Origin: Actinomycetota bacterium
GTDB taxonomy: Bacteria > Actinomycetota > Acidimicrobiia > IMCC26256 > PALSA-610
Direction: 5' to 3'
DNA length: 64,000 nucleotides
Assembly: GCA_003134555.1 (NCBI GenBank)
Contig: PLBO01000121.1
Span: forward strand, 1-64,000
Below are positions 25,916 through 35,085 of this stretch, piece by piece; position 1 is the first letter of the stretch; every line of letters begins with the position of its first letter. A program made the position numbers and the translations under genes. The notes below the pieces were generated by a model, which was not told the origin of the DNA, did no database searches, and saw only the letters and a program-made list of their open reading frames with translations.

Positions 25916-26395
25916 ATGGCGTTCAAAGTCGGTGACCGGGTCGTGTACCCCCATCACGGGGCCGCCGTGATCGAACGCAAGGAGATGCGGGAGGCGTTCG
26001 GCGAGAAGACCGAATACCTCGTCCTCCGCGTCGCCAATGGCGACCTGACGCTCGCGGTGCCTTCGAACAAGGCCGAGGACGTCGGCATGCGGCCGCCGAT
26101 CTCGGTGGAGGACATCGACGACCTCTTCCAGCTCCTCTCCAAGAAGGACGTGCGCGAGCCCACGAACTGGAGCCGTCGCTTCAAGAACCACCAGGAGAAG
26201 CTGAAGAGCGGCGACGTGTATCAGGTCGCCGAGGTCGTCCGGAACCTGGCGTTGCGCGAGGTCACCAAGGGCCTGTCGGCGGGCGAGAAGGCGATGCTCG
26301 TACGGGCCCGCGGGATTCTCGTGTCGGAGCTGAGCTTCGCGTTGAACGTCTCCGAAGAAGAGGCGCTCGCGAAGCTCGAACAGCAACTCGCCTAG
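25916..26395 (+). CDS. carD: CarD-family RNA-polymerase-binding transcription regulator
   Basis: 159 residues. The N-terminal Tudor-like RNA-polymerase interaction domain begins MAFKVGDRVVYPHHGAAVIE. The C-terminal helical DNA-binding part holds WSRRFKNHQEKLKSGD and NLALREVTKGLSAGEK. CarD stabilises open promoter complexes, particularly for rRNA, and is essential in mycobacteria. ATG 25916 follows a ggag ribosome site. In many actinobacteria carD precedes ispD/ispF; here the next gene is convergent and unrelated. Confidence 0.92.
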   Translation: MAFKVGDRVVYPHHGAAVIERKEMREAFGEKTEYLVLRVANGDLTLAVPSNKAEDVGMRPPISVEDIDDLFQLLSKKDVREPTNWSRRFKNHQEKLKSGDVYQVAEVVRNLALREVTKGLSAGEKAMLVRARGILVSELSFALNVSEEEALAKLEQQLA

Positions 26396-26407
26396 CTCGC
26401 CCTCGCG

Positions 26408-27550
26408 TTACCGGTCGAGAATCGTGACGCACTCGATGTGCGGCGTGTGCGCGAAGAGATCGACGAGCGTCACCGACGTGAGCTTGTAGTCGGCGCCCAC
26501 CAGAAGGCCGACGTCGCGCGCGAGCGCCGCCGCGTCGCAGGAGACGAGCACTACCCGTTCGGGATCGCACGCGAGGACCGTGCGCGCACCGTCTTTGCCG
26601 AGGCCGGCCCGGCTCGGATCGGCGACGACGACGTCGACCTTGTTGCCTTTCCATTTGCCGACGTCGGCGCGCACGATGCGCGCGTCGCGGCCCTTGAGAT
26701 TGTGCTTCGCGTCGGCCACTGCAGCTCGTCCGCGTTCGACTGCGACGACGCGACGCGGGGTGTCGGCGGTGACCGCGAAGAGGCCGACCCCGCAATAGAG
26801 ATCGGCGATCACGCGGTCGGGTCCGGTCGCTTCTCTCACGAGGCGCGCCAGCGTCTCGGCGCCGTCGGTGCGGCTCTGGAAGAACGAGTTGATCGACACG
26901 CGCAGGGTGTGTCCGTCGATGACCTCGTGCACGTGTGCCGACTTGCCGCGCATGACGTCGGGCGGCAGGTCGAGAATGGTTTCCGCGGGGTCGGCGAGCG
27001 CAGCGCGTTCGCCGGTTCCCGCACCGACTCGCAAGGTCACTTCGGTCGCGCGCCCGAAGTTGCCTTCGCGCAGGAGCTCGTCGATCGCCGGATGCGCGAC
27101 GAGGCAGGAGTCGATGAGCACCGGATCGTGCGACTGGTGGCGCCGGAACGCGGGCTTGCCGTCGACGACGAGCGCGCGCACGGTCGTGCGGAAGCCCTCC
27201 ATCGGCAGCACGACGGGTTCCTCGAGCCGCGGTTCGTCAATGCGCGCAATCCGGGTCAGCGCGTCGCGGAGGATGTCGAGCTTGAGTTGCGGCTGCGTCT
27301 CGGTCGCGACGTGTTGCCACCCGCAGCCTCCACAGCCTTCGCGCGCATGGACGCACGGCGGGACGACGCGTGCGGGTGACGCGTCGAGCACTTCGAGCAC
27401 GCGGCCCCGGAGATGATCGGCCCGGTCGGCGGTCACCTCGATCCGCACGCGCTCACCGGGGAGCGCGCCGTCGATCAGCGCCACTCGGCCGTCGTCGGCG
27501 CGTCCGAGCGCATCGCCGCCGGCAACCATGCGAGTCGCCGTCAGCTCCAC
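26408..27550 (-). CDS. TrmA/RlmD-type RNA 5-methyluridine methyltransferase
   Basis: 380 residues from GTG 27550. Cys66, Cys73, Cys76 and Cys149 fit the iron-sulfur cluster set of this family (CVHAREGCGGCGWQH plus LIDSCLV). The SAM fold is shown by DLYCGVGLFA, and the catalytic region by DPSRAGLGKDG. The nucleophile Cys338 is in VLVSCDAAALARD and the base Glu373 in HIEC. It methylates uridine C5 in tRNA or rRNA; which RNA is not decidable here. An N-terminal TRAM domain is short or absent. Longer upstream readings of the frame run antisense through the divergent oxidoreductase and are rejected. Confidence 0.85.
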   Translation of the reverse strand: MELTATRMVAGGDALGRADDGRVALIDGALPGERVRIEVTADRADHLRGRVLEVLDASPARVVPPCVHAREGCGGCGWQHVATETQPQLKLDILRDALTRIARIDEPRLEEPVVLPMEGFRTTVRALVVDGKPAFRRHQSHDPVLIDSCLVAHPAIDELLREGNFGRATEVTLRVGAGTGERAALADPAETILDLPPDVMRGKSAHVHEVIDGHTLRVSINSFFQSRTDGAETLARLVREATGPDRVIADLYCGVGLFAVTADTPRRVVAVERGRAAVADAKHNLKGRDARIVRADVGKWKGNKVDVVVADPSRAGLGKDGARTVLACDPERVVLVSCDAAALARDVGLLVGADYKLTSVTLVDLFAHTPHIECVTILDR

Positions 27551-27589
27551 CAGACCAGTGAAGCGCGAAGTCTGCGAGACTGACGCATC

Positions 27590-28576
27590 GTGCAGGCATT
27601 GCGGGTCCATGAGCTCGGTGAGCCGGAGCAGGTCATGGCCCTCGAGGACGGCCCCGAGCCGGTGGTCGGGCCCGGTGAGGTACGCCTGCGGGTGCACGCC
27701 GCGGCCCTGAATTTCCCCGACGTGCTGATGTGCCGGGGTGAGTACCAGGTCAAGCCGCCGCTCCCGTTCACGCCGGGAGCCGAGGTCGCGGGCGTCGTGG
27801 ACGAGATCGGTGTCGGCGTCGAAAGGTTCCGGGTCGGCGACCGGGTGCTGGCAATCCCCAACTTCGGACCGGGCGGCTTTGCGGAATCGACGACTGCGAA
27901 CGCGTCGGGGGGCGTGTTCCCGATCCCGGATTCGATGTCGTTCGCGGCCGGGTCGGCCCTGCACGTCGTCTACCAGACCGGGCACCTCGCCCTGCACCGG
28001 CGTGCGCACCTGCAGCCGGGCGAGACGTTGCTCGTGCACGCGGGAGCGGGTGGCGTCGGCAGCGCGGCGATCCAGCTCGGGCTCGCGGCCGGCGCGCGCG
28101 TGGTCGCGACCGCGGGAGGACCGGAAAAGGTGGAGGTCTGCCGGAAGCTGGGCGCGCACCTCGCGCTCGACTACCGCGAGCACGACTTCGTCGACGCGGT
28201 GAAGGAGTTCACCGAGGGTCGCGGCGCCGACGTGGTCTACGACCCGGTCGGCGGCGATACCTACGACCGTTCCACGAAGTGCATCGCGTTCGAAGGCCGC
28301 ATCCTCATCATCGGTTTCACGGGCGGGCGATTCGCGGAGGCGCGGACGAATCACGTGCTGATCAAGAACTACGCGGTCGTCGGCGTGCACTGGGGTCTGT
28401 ACAACGTCATGAATCCGCGACTCGTGCGCGAGACCCACGACGAGCTCATACGACTGTTCGAGGCGGGAAAGATCGATCCGCTGATCTCCGAGCGCGTCTC
28501 CCTGGCCGAGGTCCCGGCGGCCCTTGCCCGGCTCGGATCGCGCGGCACCTACGGCAAAGTCGTCTGCGAGCTGTGA
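27590..28576 (+). CDS. Zinc-free NADPH:quinone oxidoreductase-like (MDR family)
   Basis: 328 residues. The start MQALRVHELGEPEQV, the GAEVAGVV block and the nucleotide-binding HAGAGGVGSAAIQL are typical of quinone oxidoreductases of the medium-chain family. The structural and catalytic zinc cysteines of alcohol dehydrogenases are lacking. It would reduce quinones or enones with NADPH. GTG 27590 lies only 39 bp from the divergent methyltransferase start. Its stop overlaps the following methyltransferase gene (GTGA), so the two are co-translated. Confidence 0.85.
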   Translation: MQALRVHELGEPEQVMALEDGPEPVVGPGEVRLRVHAAALNFPDVLMCRGEYQVKPPLPFTPGAEVAGVVDEIGVGVERFRVGDRVLAIPNFGPGGFAESTTANASGGVFPIPDSMSFAAGSALHVVYQTGHLALHRRAHLQPGETLLVHAGAGGVGSAAIQLGLAAGARVVATAGGPEKVEVCRKLGAHLALDYREHDFVDAVKEFTEGRGADVVYDPVGGDTYDRSTKCIAFEGRILIIGFTGGRFAEARTNHVLIKNYAVVGVHWGLYNVMNPRLVRETHDELIRLFEAGKIDPLISERVSLAEVPAALARLGSRGTYGKVVCEL

Positions 28577-29367
28577 CCGATCGGTTCGTCGACCGGCGAT
28601 ACCTCACCGGAGTTCAATACGCCTCGGACGCGAACCTCTCCTCCCGTCAGGCGCTCTATCGCTTCCAGGACCCGCCCGTTCGCAACCCGGTTTGGACTCT
28701 TGACCTGGCGGAGCTGCGCGGCGACGAACGCGTGCTCGATGTCGGTTGCGGGAACGGAGTCCATCTGGCCGAGCTCGCCGGCCGTGCTCATCGCGGCCCC
28801 GTATTCGGCATGGATCTTTCACCAGGGATGTTGACGGCTGCAGGATCGCGCTCGCGCGCGTCGTTGCTCGTCGGCGACGCCGAGCAGTTGCCGTTCGCCG
28901 CAGGGTCGCTCGACCGTGTGCTCGCGATGCACATGCTGTATCACGTGCCCGATCGCGACCGTGCAATAGCGGAGATCCGTCGCGTGTTGCGGGCGAGCGG
29001 CACCGCGCTGTTCTTGACGAACTCGTGCCGACATCTCGAGGAGCTCAACGACATGGTCGCGGGGGCTCTCACCGAAGTCGGGGCCTCAACCGAGGCGAGT
29101 TCGGGACGGGCGTACCTCGGATTCTCGTCCGAGTCGGGTGATGCCGAGCTCCGGCGGCACTTCGCGTCGGTAGAGAGACACGACGTGCGTAGTGAGCTCG
29201 TCGTCACCGACGCGCGATCGATCGTCGAGTACGTAGCGACCATGAGCTGGATCGCCGAAGCGGCGCGACCCGTCCTCCGCGAGGTCGAGCGGCGGTCGAG
29301 TGCCGTCATCGAGGCCGAAGGCGCGTTCCGTATTCGCACCGATGTCGGCTGCTTCGTCTGTCGCTGA
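28573..29367 (+). CDS. Class I SAM-dependent methyltransferase (type 11)
   Basis: 264 residues. The SAM-binding motif is RVLDVGCGNGVH, followed by the acidic end of strand 2 (FGMDLSPGML), GDAEQLPFAAGSLD and HMLYHVPDRDRAI. Such enzymes methylate small molecules. The GTG overlaps the quinone oxidoreductase stop, suggesting a shared pathway, perhaps quinone modification, but this is inference. The stop codon abuts that of the convergent hydrolase (TGATCA). Confidence 0.8.
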   Translation: MTDRFVDRRYLTGVQYASDANLSSRQALYRFQDPPVRNPVWTLDLAELRGDERVLDVGCGNGVHLAELAGRAHRGPVFGMDLSPGMLTAAGSRSRASLLVGDAEQLPFAAGSLDRVLAMHMLYHVPDRDRAIAEIRRVLRASGTALFLTNSCRHLEELNDMVAGALTEVGASTEASSGRAYLGFSSESGDAELRRHFASVERHDVRSELVVTDARSIVEYVATMSWIAEAARPVLREVERRSSAVIEAEGAFRIRTDVGCFVCR

Positions 29368-30153
29368 TCAGCCCGCGAGACGTTCCTTGAAGAACGCGAG
29401 GACCCGATCGAGGGCGTCCTTGGTGGGGTGTCCGGGCTCGTCGACGAGATGCTCGGTCACGACCGAGTGCGCCAGCTTCGGGATCTCGTGCGAATTCCGG
29501 CCGGAGCGGTTCTCGATCTCGATCGCGATGAGGCGGTCGCCGAGCACCTCGCGCAGATGCGCGAAGCGTTCCGCGGGTACGAGCTTGTCGCCGGTGAAGC
29601 GCATCGCCAGCACGCACAGCTCTTCACGGTCGGCGACGAGGGCGAGGTCGGCATCCGAGAGACCGAGCGCGCGCTTGCGCGCCTTTCCCACCGCGAACGG
29701 CAGCGAGGGTTGGCTGAGCACCGGGGCGAGCATCGTGTCGTCGACCGACATCGCGAGTGCGAACCCTCCGGTGAAGCACATGCCGATGGCGCCGACTCCG
29801 GGTCCGCCGCATTGTTCGTGCAGATCGCGCGCGAGCGCTCGTAGCCAGTCGATGATCGGCGACGTGCGGTTGAGTGCCCAGGTGGTGAACTCGCGTGATA
29901 CGCAGCCTTGGCGCATCGAGTTGGCGGTGTAACCGGCCGAGACCGCGCGCCCGGGCGTGCCGAACAGTTGTGGCATCGCGACCGTGAATCCGGCGTCGAC
30001 GACCCGCTGCGCGAAAGCCGCGACGTTCGGCGTGATGCCGGGCATCTCGCTCATCACCACCACACCCGGCCCCGACCCGGCGCGGTATACCGTTCGCGTC
30101 TCGCCTTGGTCGGTGAATTGCGTCTCGGTGAAGGCGTCGAGCACGTCGGGCAT
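29368..30153 (-). CDS. Dienelactone hydrolase-family protein
   Basis: 261 residues, alpha/beta-hydrolase fold. The nucleophile is Cys in IGMCFTGG, as in carboxymethylenebutenolidase. A late NSHEIPKLAHS could carry the catalytic His, though this is not certain. An acidic residue is expected in the stretch before it. ATG 30153 is supported by TAGTCT at six nt. Dienelactone hydrolases open ring lactones in aromatic breakdown, but many homologues act on other esters. Confidence 0.8.
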   Translation of the reverse strand: MPDVLDAFTETQFTDQGETRTVYRAGSGPGVVVMSEMPGITPNVAAFAQRVVDAGFTVAMPQLFGTPGRAVSAGYTANSMRQGCVSREFTTWALNRTSPIIDWLRALARDLHEQCGGPGVGAIGMCFTGGFALAMSVDDTMLAPVLSQPSLPFAVGKARKRALGLSDADLALVADREELCVLAMRFTGDKLVPAERFAHLREVLGDRLIAIEIENRSGRNSHEIPKLAHSVVTEHLVDEPGHPTKDALDRVLAFFKERLAG

Positions 30154-30159
30154 GGCGGG

Positions 30160-30165
30160 AGACTA
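30160..30165 (-). promoter_or_regulatory. -10 element TAGTCT (leaderless start)
   Basis: On the minus strand TAGTCT is followed by CCCGCC and ATG 30153. The element overlaps the stop codon region of the upstream DUF885 gene, giving the hydrolase its own promoter. Confidence 0.55.
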
Positions 30166-31812
30166 GAACCGGGCGAGCTCGTCGCGCAGCTGACCGAGAC
30201 CCATGCTGCCGAGATCGAGCGCAAAGGTGTGGAATTCCTTGAGGTCGAACTTCGCCCCCTTGCGGCGTTGCGCGTCGGCGCGAGATTCCAGCCACACCCG
30301 CTCGCCCACCTTGTAGCTGATGGCCTGGCCCGGCCAACCGAGATAGCGGTCGACCTCGCTCCGCATGAACACCTCGGGGAAGCGGCTCCGCTCGATGATG
30401 AACGGCAGCGCGAGCTCGGGCGTCCATGTTTCGCCCGCGTGCGGCTCTCCGTCGATGATCGCCAGCTCGAGATGCATCCCGATGTCGACCACGACCCGGA
30501 CCGCGCGCATCGCCTGCGCCGCGAGCATCCCCATCTCGAACGCGGGGTCTTCGAGGTAGCCGAGCTCACCCATCAGACGTTCCGCGTAGAGCGCCCATCC
30601 TTCGCCGTGACCGGACACGAAGCCGAACAGTCTTTGAAAGCGAGAGAGCTTGTCGGCGAGATACACCACTTGCGCGACCTGGAGGTGATGCCCGGGAACC
30701 GCTTCGTGGTAGCAGGTGCTGACCTCCTTCCAGAGCGGGAAGCGGGTCTGGCCCATGGTGGGGTACCAGGTGCGCCCGGGCCGCGAGAAGTCCTCGGTGG
30801 GTCCCGTGTAGTACATCGCCGCCGCGCCGCCGGGCGGAGCGATCATCGCCTCGCAAATCCGCAACGGCGGCGCGATCTCGAAGTGAGTGCCCTCGAGATC
30901 GGAGATCGTCTGGTCGATGAGGTCCTGGTTCCAGCGCCGGAACTCTTCGACGCCCTCGATCGCCCGGGTGTCGTCGTTGTCGAGGTGCTGGATCACCTCC
31001 TCGATCGCCGCGCCCGGGAGGATGCGCTCGCCGACGCGGCGCATCGCGTCCTCGATTCGGTGCAGCTCTTCCCAACCCCAGGCGTACGTCTCCTCGAGGT
31101 CGAGCTCGATGCCGTTGAAATCGCGCGCGAACAACATGTAGCGGTCGCGGCCGACGGGGTCGCGCGGGTCGGCCGCGGGCGCATACTCGTCGCGCAGGTA
31201 CGCGGCGAGGTGCGCGTATCCGGAGGTCGCGAGCTCGGCCGCGGCCGCGAGCTTGGTGTCGTCCGGACGGCGGGACGCGAGGGCGCGGAAGAACGGTTCG
31301 GCTTCGCCCTCGCCGCCCCACGTCGCCGCCTGCTCCGCGCACGCCAACGCTTGACGCCGGGCCGCGACGACACCCTGGTCGACGCCGGCCCGTAGAGATT
31401 CCTCGATGCTCTCGAGCGAGTCGGGAACGCGGGTCATGCGCTCGGTGGCGACGGCCCAGTCGTCGTCGGTGTCGAGGCGCATGAGGTCGAAGCACTGGCG
31501 CGCCGACTGGATCGGGCTGCCGATGATCCGGACGTCGCGCAGCCGCTCGCGGGCTTCGTACTGTTCGACGTCGAGCGTGCAGCGCTCGGTCATGACGCTC
31601 GCGGCGAGCCGGTCGTCGTCGGTTTCCTGCGGTGCGGCGGCCAGCGCCACGAGCGTGTCGCGCACGAGGTCGACCCGCCGGGCGGCGCCGGCGGGTGAGT
31701 AGTCGGTCATCTCGTGGTCGTGGCCGGGTATGCCGGCGTACGTCGCGCTGCACGGGTCGAGCGCGCCGAGCTGTACGCAGTAGCGATCGGCGATGTCGAA
31801 GACTTCCGACAC
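30163..31812 (-). CDS. DUF885-family putative metallopeptidase
   Basis: 549 residues. The zinc motif is CYHEAVPGHHLQ (HExxxHH type) near residue 365, followed by HGEGWALYAERL, which carries the further Glu. The C-terminal half has PGQAISYKVG. Members are thought to be carboxypeptidases or aminopeptidases but few are characterised. GTG 31812 has an aggagg ribosome site at the right distance; longer readings run antisense into ettA and are rejected. It is divergent from ettA with 36 bp between start codons. Confidence 0.8.
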   Translation of the reverse strand: MSEVFDIADRYCVQLGALDPCSATYAGIPGHDHEMTDYSPAGAARRVDLVRDTLVALAAAPQETDDDRLAASVMTERCTLDVEQYEARERLRDVRIIGSPIQSARQCFDLMRLDTDDDWAVATERMTRVPDSLESIEESLRAGVDQGVVAARRQALACAEQAATWGGEGEAEPFFRALASRRPDDTKLAAAAELATSGYAHLAAYLRDEYAPAADPRDPVGRDRYMLFARDFNGIELDLEETYAWGWEELHRIEDAMRRVGERILPGAAIEEVIQHLDNDDTRAIEGVEEFRRWNQDLIDQTISDLEGTHFEIAPPLRICEAMIAPPGGAAAMYYTGPTEDFSRPGRTWYPTMGQTRFPLWKEVSTCYHEAVPGHHLQVAQVVYLADKLSRFQRLFGFVSGHGEGWALYAERLMGELGYLEDPAFEMGMLAAQAMRAVRVVVDIGMHLELAIIDGEPHAGETWTPELALPFIIERSRFPEVFMRSEVDRYLGWPGQAISYKVGERVWLESRADAQRRKGAKFDLKEFHTFALDLGSMGLGQLRDELARF

Positions 31813-31848
31813 TGGTCCTCCTCGTAGTGGCCGGTACGGTGGAGGAGT

Positions 31849-33525
31849 ATGGCTCACCAATTCATCCTGACGATGCGCGATCTGCGCCGGGTGCACCCGC
31901 CCGACAAGGAAGTGCTGCGCGGCGTCAACATCTCGATGTTCCCCGGGGCCAAGATCGGGGTGCTCGGGTTGAACGGCGCGGGCAAGTCCACGCTCCTGCG
32001 CATCATCGCTGGCGAGGACGACGGCTACCAGGGCGAATGCCGGGTGACGCCCGGATTCTCGGTCGGCTTCCTGCCGCAAGAGCCGCGGCTCGACGCCGCC
32101 AAGGACGTTCTCGGAAACGTCATCGAGGGTGTCGCGAGCACGAAGTCGCTCCTCGACCGGTTCGAGCAGGTCTGCAACGCGATGGGCGAGCCCGATGCAG
32201 ATTTCGACAAGCTCCTCGCCGAGCAGTCCGACCTCCAGGACAAGATCGACCACGTGAGTGGCTGGGATCTCGACCGCCAACTCGAGATCGCGATGGACGC
32301 GTTGCGACTGCCCGCCGCCGACGCCGACGTCACCACGCTGAGCGGCGGCGAGCGACGCCGCGTCGCCCTCTGTCGCCTGCTGCTCGGCAAGCCCGACCTC
32401 CTGCTGCTCGACGAGCCCACGAACCATCTCGACGCGGAGTCGGTCGCGTGGCTCGAACGGCACTTGCAGGAGTACCACGGCACCGTCGTCGCGGTCACCC
32501 ACGACCGCTACTTCCTCGACAACGTCGCGGGCTGGATCCTCGAGCTCGACCGCGGCGCGGGCATCCCGTGGGAGGGCAACTACACGAGCTGGCTCGAGCA
32601 GAAGGAGCAGCGGCTCGCGCAGGAGGAGAAGGTCGACGAGACGCGGCGCCGTTCGCTGCAGCGGGAGCTCGAGTGGGTCCGCATGGCGCCGCGGGCGCGT
32701 CAAGCCAAGGGCAAGGCGCGCATCACCGCGTACGACAAGCTCGTGGCGGAGGCCGAGTCAGCCGAGAAGCGTCAGGACAAGGTCCAGATAACGATCCCGC
32801 CCGGTCCGCGCCTCGGCGACCTCGTGATCGAGGCCGAGCAGCTCAGCAAGGGCTACGGCGACCGGCTGCTGATCGAGAACTTCTCGTTTTCGTTGCCGCC
32901 CGGCGGGATCGTGGGCGTCATCGGTGCGAACGGCGCGGGCAAGACCACGCTGTTCCGCATGCTCGTCGGGCAGGAAGAGCCCGACGGCGGTTCACTCAAG
33001 GTCGGTCCGACGGTGCAGATCGCGTACGTCGACCAGTCGCGCGAGTCGCTCGACGCCGACAAGACCGTCTACGAGGAGATCACCGGTGGCGTCGACCTCG
33101 TGAAGGTCGGCGACCGTGAGGTCCACGGTCGCGCGTACGTCGCCGGCCTCAACTTCAAGGGATCCGACCAGCAGAAGCGGGTCGGCGACCTCTCCGGAGG
33201 CGAGCGCAACCGGCTGCACCTGGCGAAGGCGTTGTTGATGGGCGGCAATGTGTTGCTGCTCGACGAACCGACGAACGACCTCGACGTCGACACGTTGCGC
33301 GCGCTCGAAGAGGCGCTGCTCGAGTTTCCGGGCTGCGCGGTGGTCATCTCCCACGATCGCTGGTTCCTCGACCGCATCGCTACCCACGTGCTCGCCTTCG
33401 AGGGCGACAGCCAGGTGACGTGGTTCGAGGGCAACTTCTCCGACTACGAGAAGGACCGCCACCGCCGCCTCGGCGGCGAGGCCGATCAGCCGCACCGCTT
33501 GAAGTACAAGCCCCTGACCCGTTAG
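31849..33525 (+). CDS. ettA: ABC-F translation factor EttA (energy-dependent translational throttle)
   Basis: 558 residues, the normal EttA length. There are two ABC domains: Walker A GLNGAGKST and GANGAGKTT, signatures LSGGERRRV and LSGGERNRL, Walker B LLLLDEPTNHLD and LLLDEPTNDLD. The charged linker between the domains (about 240-320) contains the ABC-F P-site tRNA motif region. EttA binds the ribosomal E site and gates entry into elongation according to ATP level. There are no membrane segments. ATG 31849 has ggaggag five nt upstream. Confidence 0.95.
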   Translation: MAHQFILTMRDLRRVHPPDKEVLRGVNISMFPGAKIGVLGLNGAGKSTLLRIIAGEDDGYQGECRVTPGFSVGFLPQEPRLDAAKDVLGNVIEGVASTKSLLDRFEQVCNAMGEPDADFDKLLAEQSDLQDKIDHVSGWDLDRQLEIAMDALRLPAADADVTTLSGGERRRVALCRLLLGKPDLLLLDEPTNHLDAESVAWLERHLQEYHGTVVAVTHDRYFLDNVAGWILELDRGAGIPWEGNYTSWLEQKEQRLAQEEKVDETRRRSLQRELEWVRMAPRARQAKGKARITAYDKLVAEAESAEKRQDKVQITIPPGPRLGDLVIEAEQLSKGYGDRLLIENFSFSLPPGGIVGVIGANGAGKTTLFRMLVGQEEPDGGSLKVGPTVQIAYVDQSRESLDADKTVYEEITGGVDLVKVGDREVHGRAYVAGLNFKGSDQQKRVGDLSGGERNRLHLAKALLMGGNVLLLDEPTNDLDVDTLRALEEALLEFPGCAVVISHDRWFLDRIATHVLAFEGDSQVTWFEGNFSDYEKDRHRRLGGEADQPHRLKYKPLTR

Positions 33526-33536
33526 CCCGCATTGCC

Positions 33537-33542
33537 TAGTGT
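33537..33542 (+). promoter_or_regulatory. Promoter of arfB: -10 TAGTGT with CTGACC at -35 (leaderless)
   Basis: TAGTGT sits 7 nt before GTG 33550. CTGACC at 33514-33519, spaced 17 bp, is a fair -35 match. It lies in the 24-bp gap after ettA and the end of that gene. Confidence 0.55.
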
Positions 33543-33549
33543 CCCGGGT

Positions 33550-33969
33550 GTGGACCCGGACGGCGTGCTGCGGATCACGCGGTCGTGCGCGATCGCGCGC
33601 GACGAGCTCGAATGGCGCTTCACGGCCTCGGGCGGACCGGGTGGCCAGCACGCGAACACGTCCAACACCAAGGTCGAGGTGCGCTTCGACGTGGAGTCGT
33701 CGCCCTCGCTCGGGCCGCGACAACGGGCCCGGCTGCTGGAACGGCTCGGTCCGGTCGTGCGCGTGACCGCTTCGGAGCGTCGGTCGCAGCACCAGAACCG
33801 TGAGCTCGCGCTCGAACGGTTGCAAGCGCGGCTCGCCGTCGCCCTGCACATCGACCCGAAGCGCTATTCGACGAAGCCGTCGCGAGCCGCGAAGAAGCGT
33901 CGGGTCGACGACAAGCGACGTCACAGCGACATCAAGCGCCACCGGCGACGACCGTCGGGCGAGGAGTAG
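33550..33969 (+). CDS. arfB: ArfB-type peptidyl-tRNA hydrolase (ribosome rescue)
   Basis: 139 residues. The RF-1-like GGQ motif is SGGPGGQHANTSNTKVE (Gly31-Gly32-Gln33). The basic C-terminal tail (KRYSTKPSRAAKKRR and following) would enter the empty mRNA channel. The protein hydrolyses peptidyl-tRNA on ribosomes stalled without a stop codon. A TTG at 33532 would add six residues, but the promoter spacing favours GTG 33550. It follows ettA directly, another ribosome-acting factor. Confidence 0.9.
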   Translation: MDPDGVLRITRSCAIARDELEWRFTASGGPGGQHANTSNTKVEVRFDVESSPSLGPRQRARLLERLGPVVRVTASERRSQHQNRELALERLQARLAVALHIDPKRYSTKPSRAAKKRRVDDKRRHSDIKRHRRRPSGEE

Positions 33970-33972
33970 CCG

Positions 33973-35085
33973 GTGTACGCACTCGTCGACGTCCTGCTCG
34001 TTGTCGCCGGGATCACCGCGACGGTGGTGGTGCTCGATGCGGCCGTCCGCACGTTCGTCGTGCCCCGCGGCACCGTCGTGTTGTTCACGGTCGTCGTGTT
34101 CCTGGCGATTCGGCGCGCGTTCAATGTGTTCGCGTCACCACGTCGCACGTACGAGGCGCGCGACCGGGTGATGGCGTTCTACGCGCCGATCGCGCTCCTG
34201 GCCTTGCCGTTCGTGTCGATGCTCGTCGTGTTCGGCGCTTTCGCTTGCATCTTCGAAGGGATCGAGGACTTCGGTTGGCGGAGCGCGGTCATGACGAGCG
34301 GTTCGTCACTGCTCACGCTCGGCTTCGAGCGCCCTCCCGACTTGCCGGGCGCCTTCGCGGCGTTCAGCGAGGCGACTATCGGGCTGGCAATCCTCGCACT
34401 GCTGATCGCGTACCTCCCGACCATCTACAACACCTTCTCGCGGCGCGAGGTCGCGGTGACCGATCTCGCGATCCGGGCCGGTACCCCGCCCACGCCTCGT
34501 GAGTTGTTGGTGCGCGCGCACCAGACCGGCTTCTTGTACGAGATGGACACCTTCTGGAGCGCGTGGATGACCTGGTTCACGGAGGTTCAGGAGACCCACA
34601 CTTCGTACGGCTCGCTTTCGTTCTTCCGATCGCCGAACCCGCATCGCTCGTGGGTTACGGCCGCGGGCGCGGTGCTCGACACCGCATCGATTCGTCTCGC
34701 CGTGCTCGACATGCCCGTCTCGCCACCCGCGCAACTGTGCATCCGATCCGGCTACCTCGCACTGCGCGAGGTTGCGGGTTTCTACGGCTTCGATTATGAC
34801 GATTCACCCGCGCCCGACGACCCGATCAGCGTGACGCGCGACGAGTTCGACGAGGTCTACGACAAGCTCGTCGAGGCGGGCGTCCCCGTACGCACCGATC
34901 GCGACCAGGCCTGGCGCGACTTCGCCGGCTGGCGAGTGAACTACGACCGAGTGCTCATCACGTTGGCGGGTTTCGTGATGGCTCCGTACGCGCCGTGGGT
35001 ATCCGATCGCTCTCCGATCGAGCCCCTTCCGCACTACACGTGGGGCCGGCGTCGCGTCGAGATGTCGCGTCGCGCGCAGCGTTGA
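33973..35085 (+). CDS. Membrane protein with ion-channel-like pore loop (TLGF)
   Basis: 370 residues from GTG 33973, three nt after arfB. There are hydrophobic segments at about 5-30, 34-54, 67-97 and 127-155. Between the last two lies SGSSLLTLGFERPPDLPG (about 108-126), resembling the pore loop of two-helix potassium channels with TLGF in place of TVGYG. The remaining 210 residues are soluble and unrecognised. An ion-channel role is plausible but unproven. Its last 128 nt overlap the 3' end of the convergent esterase gene. Confidence 0.6.
   Translation: MYALVDVLLVVAGITATVVVLDAAVRTFVVPRGTVVLFTVVVFLAIRRAFNVFASPRRTYEARDRVMAFYAPIALLALPFVSMLVVFGAFACIFEGIEDFGWRSAVMTSGSSLLTLGFERPPDLPGAFAAFSEATIGLAILALLIAYLPTIYNTFSRREVAVTDLAIRAGTPPTPRELLVRAHQTGFLYEMDTFWSAWMTWFTEVQETHTSYGSLSFFRSPNPHRSWVTAAGAVLDTASIRLAVLDMPVSPPAQLCIRSGYLALREVAGFYGFDYDDSPAPDDPISVTRDEFDEVYDKLVEAGVPVRTDRDQAWRDFAGWRVNYDRVLITLAGFVMAPYAPWVSDRSPIEPLPHYTWGRRRVEMSRRAQR

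Noticed and set aside
27581-27594. TGACGCATCGTGCA before the quinone oxidoreductase as a fifth TGAC-N6-GTCA site
   Set aside because: Only the left arm fits; the right arm is TGCA, and it overlaps the start codon.
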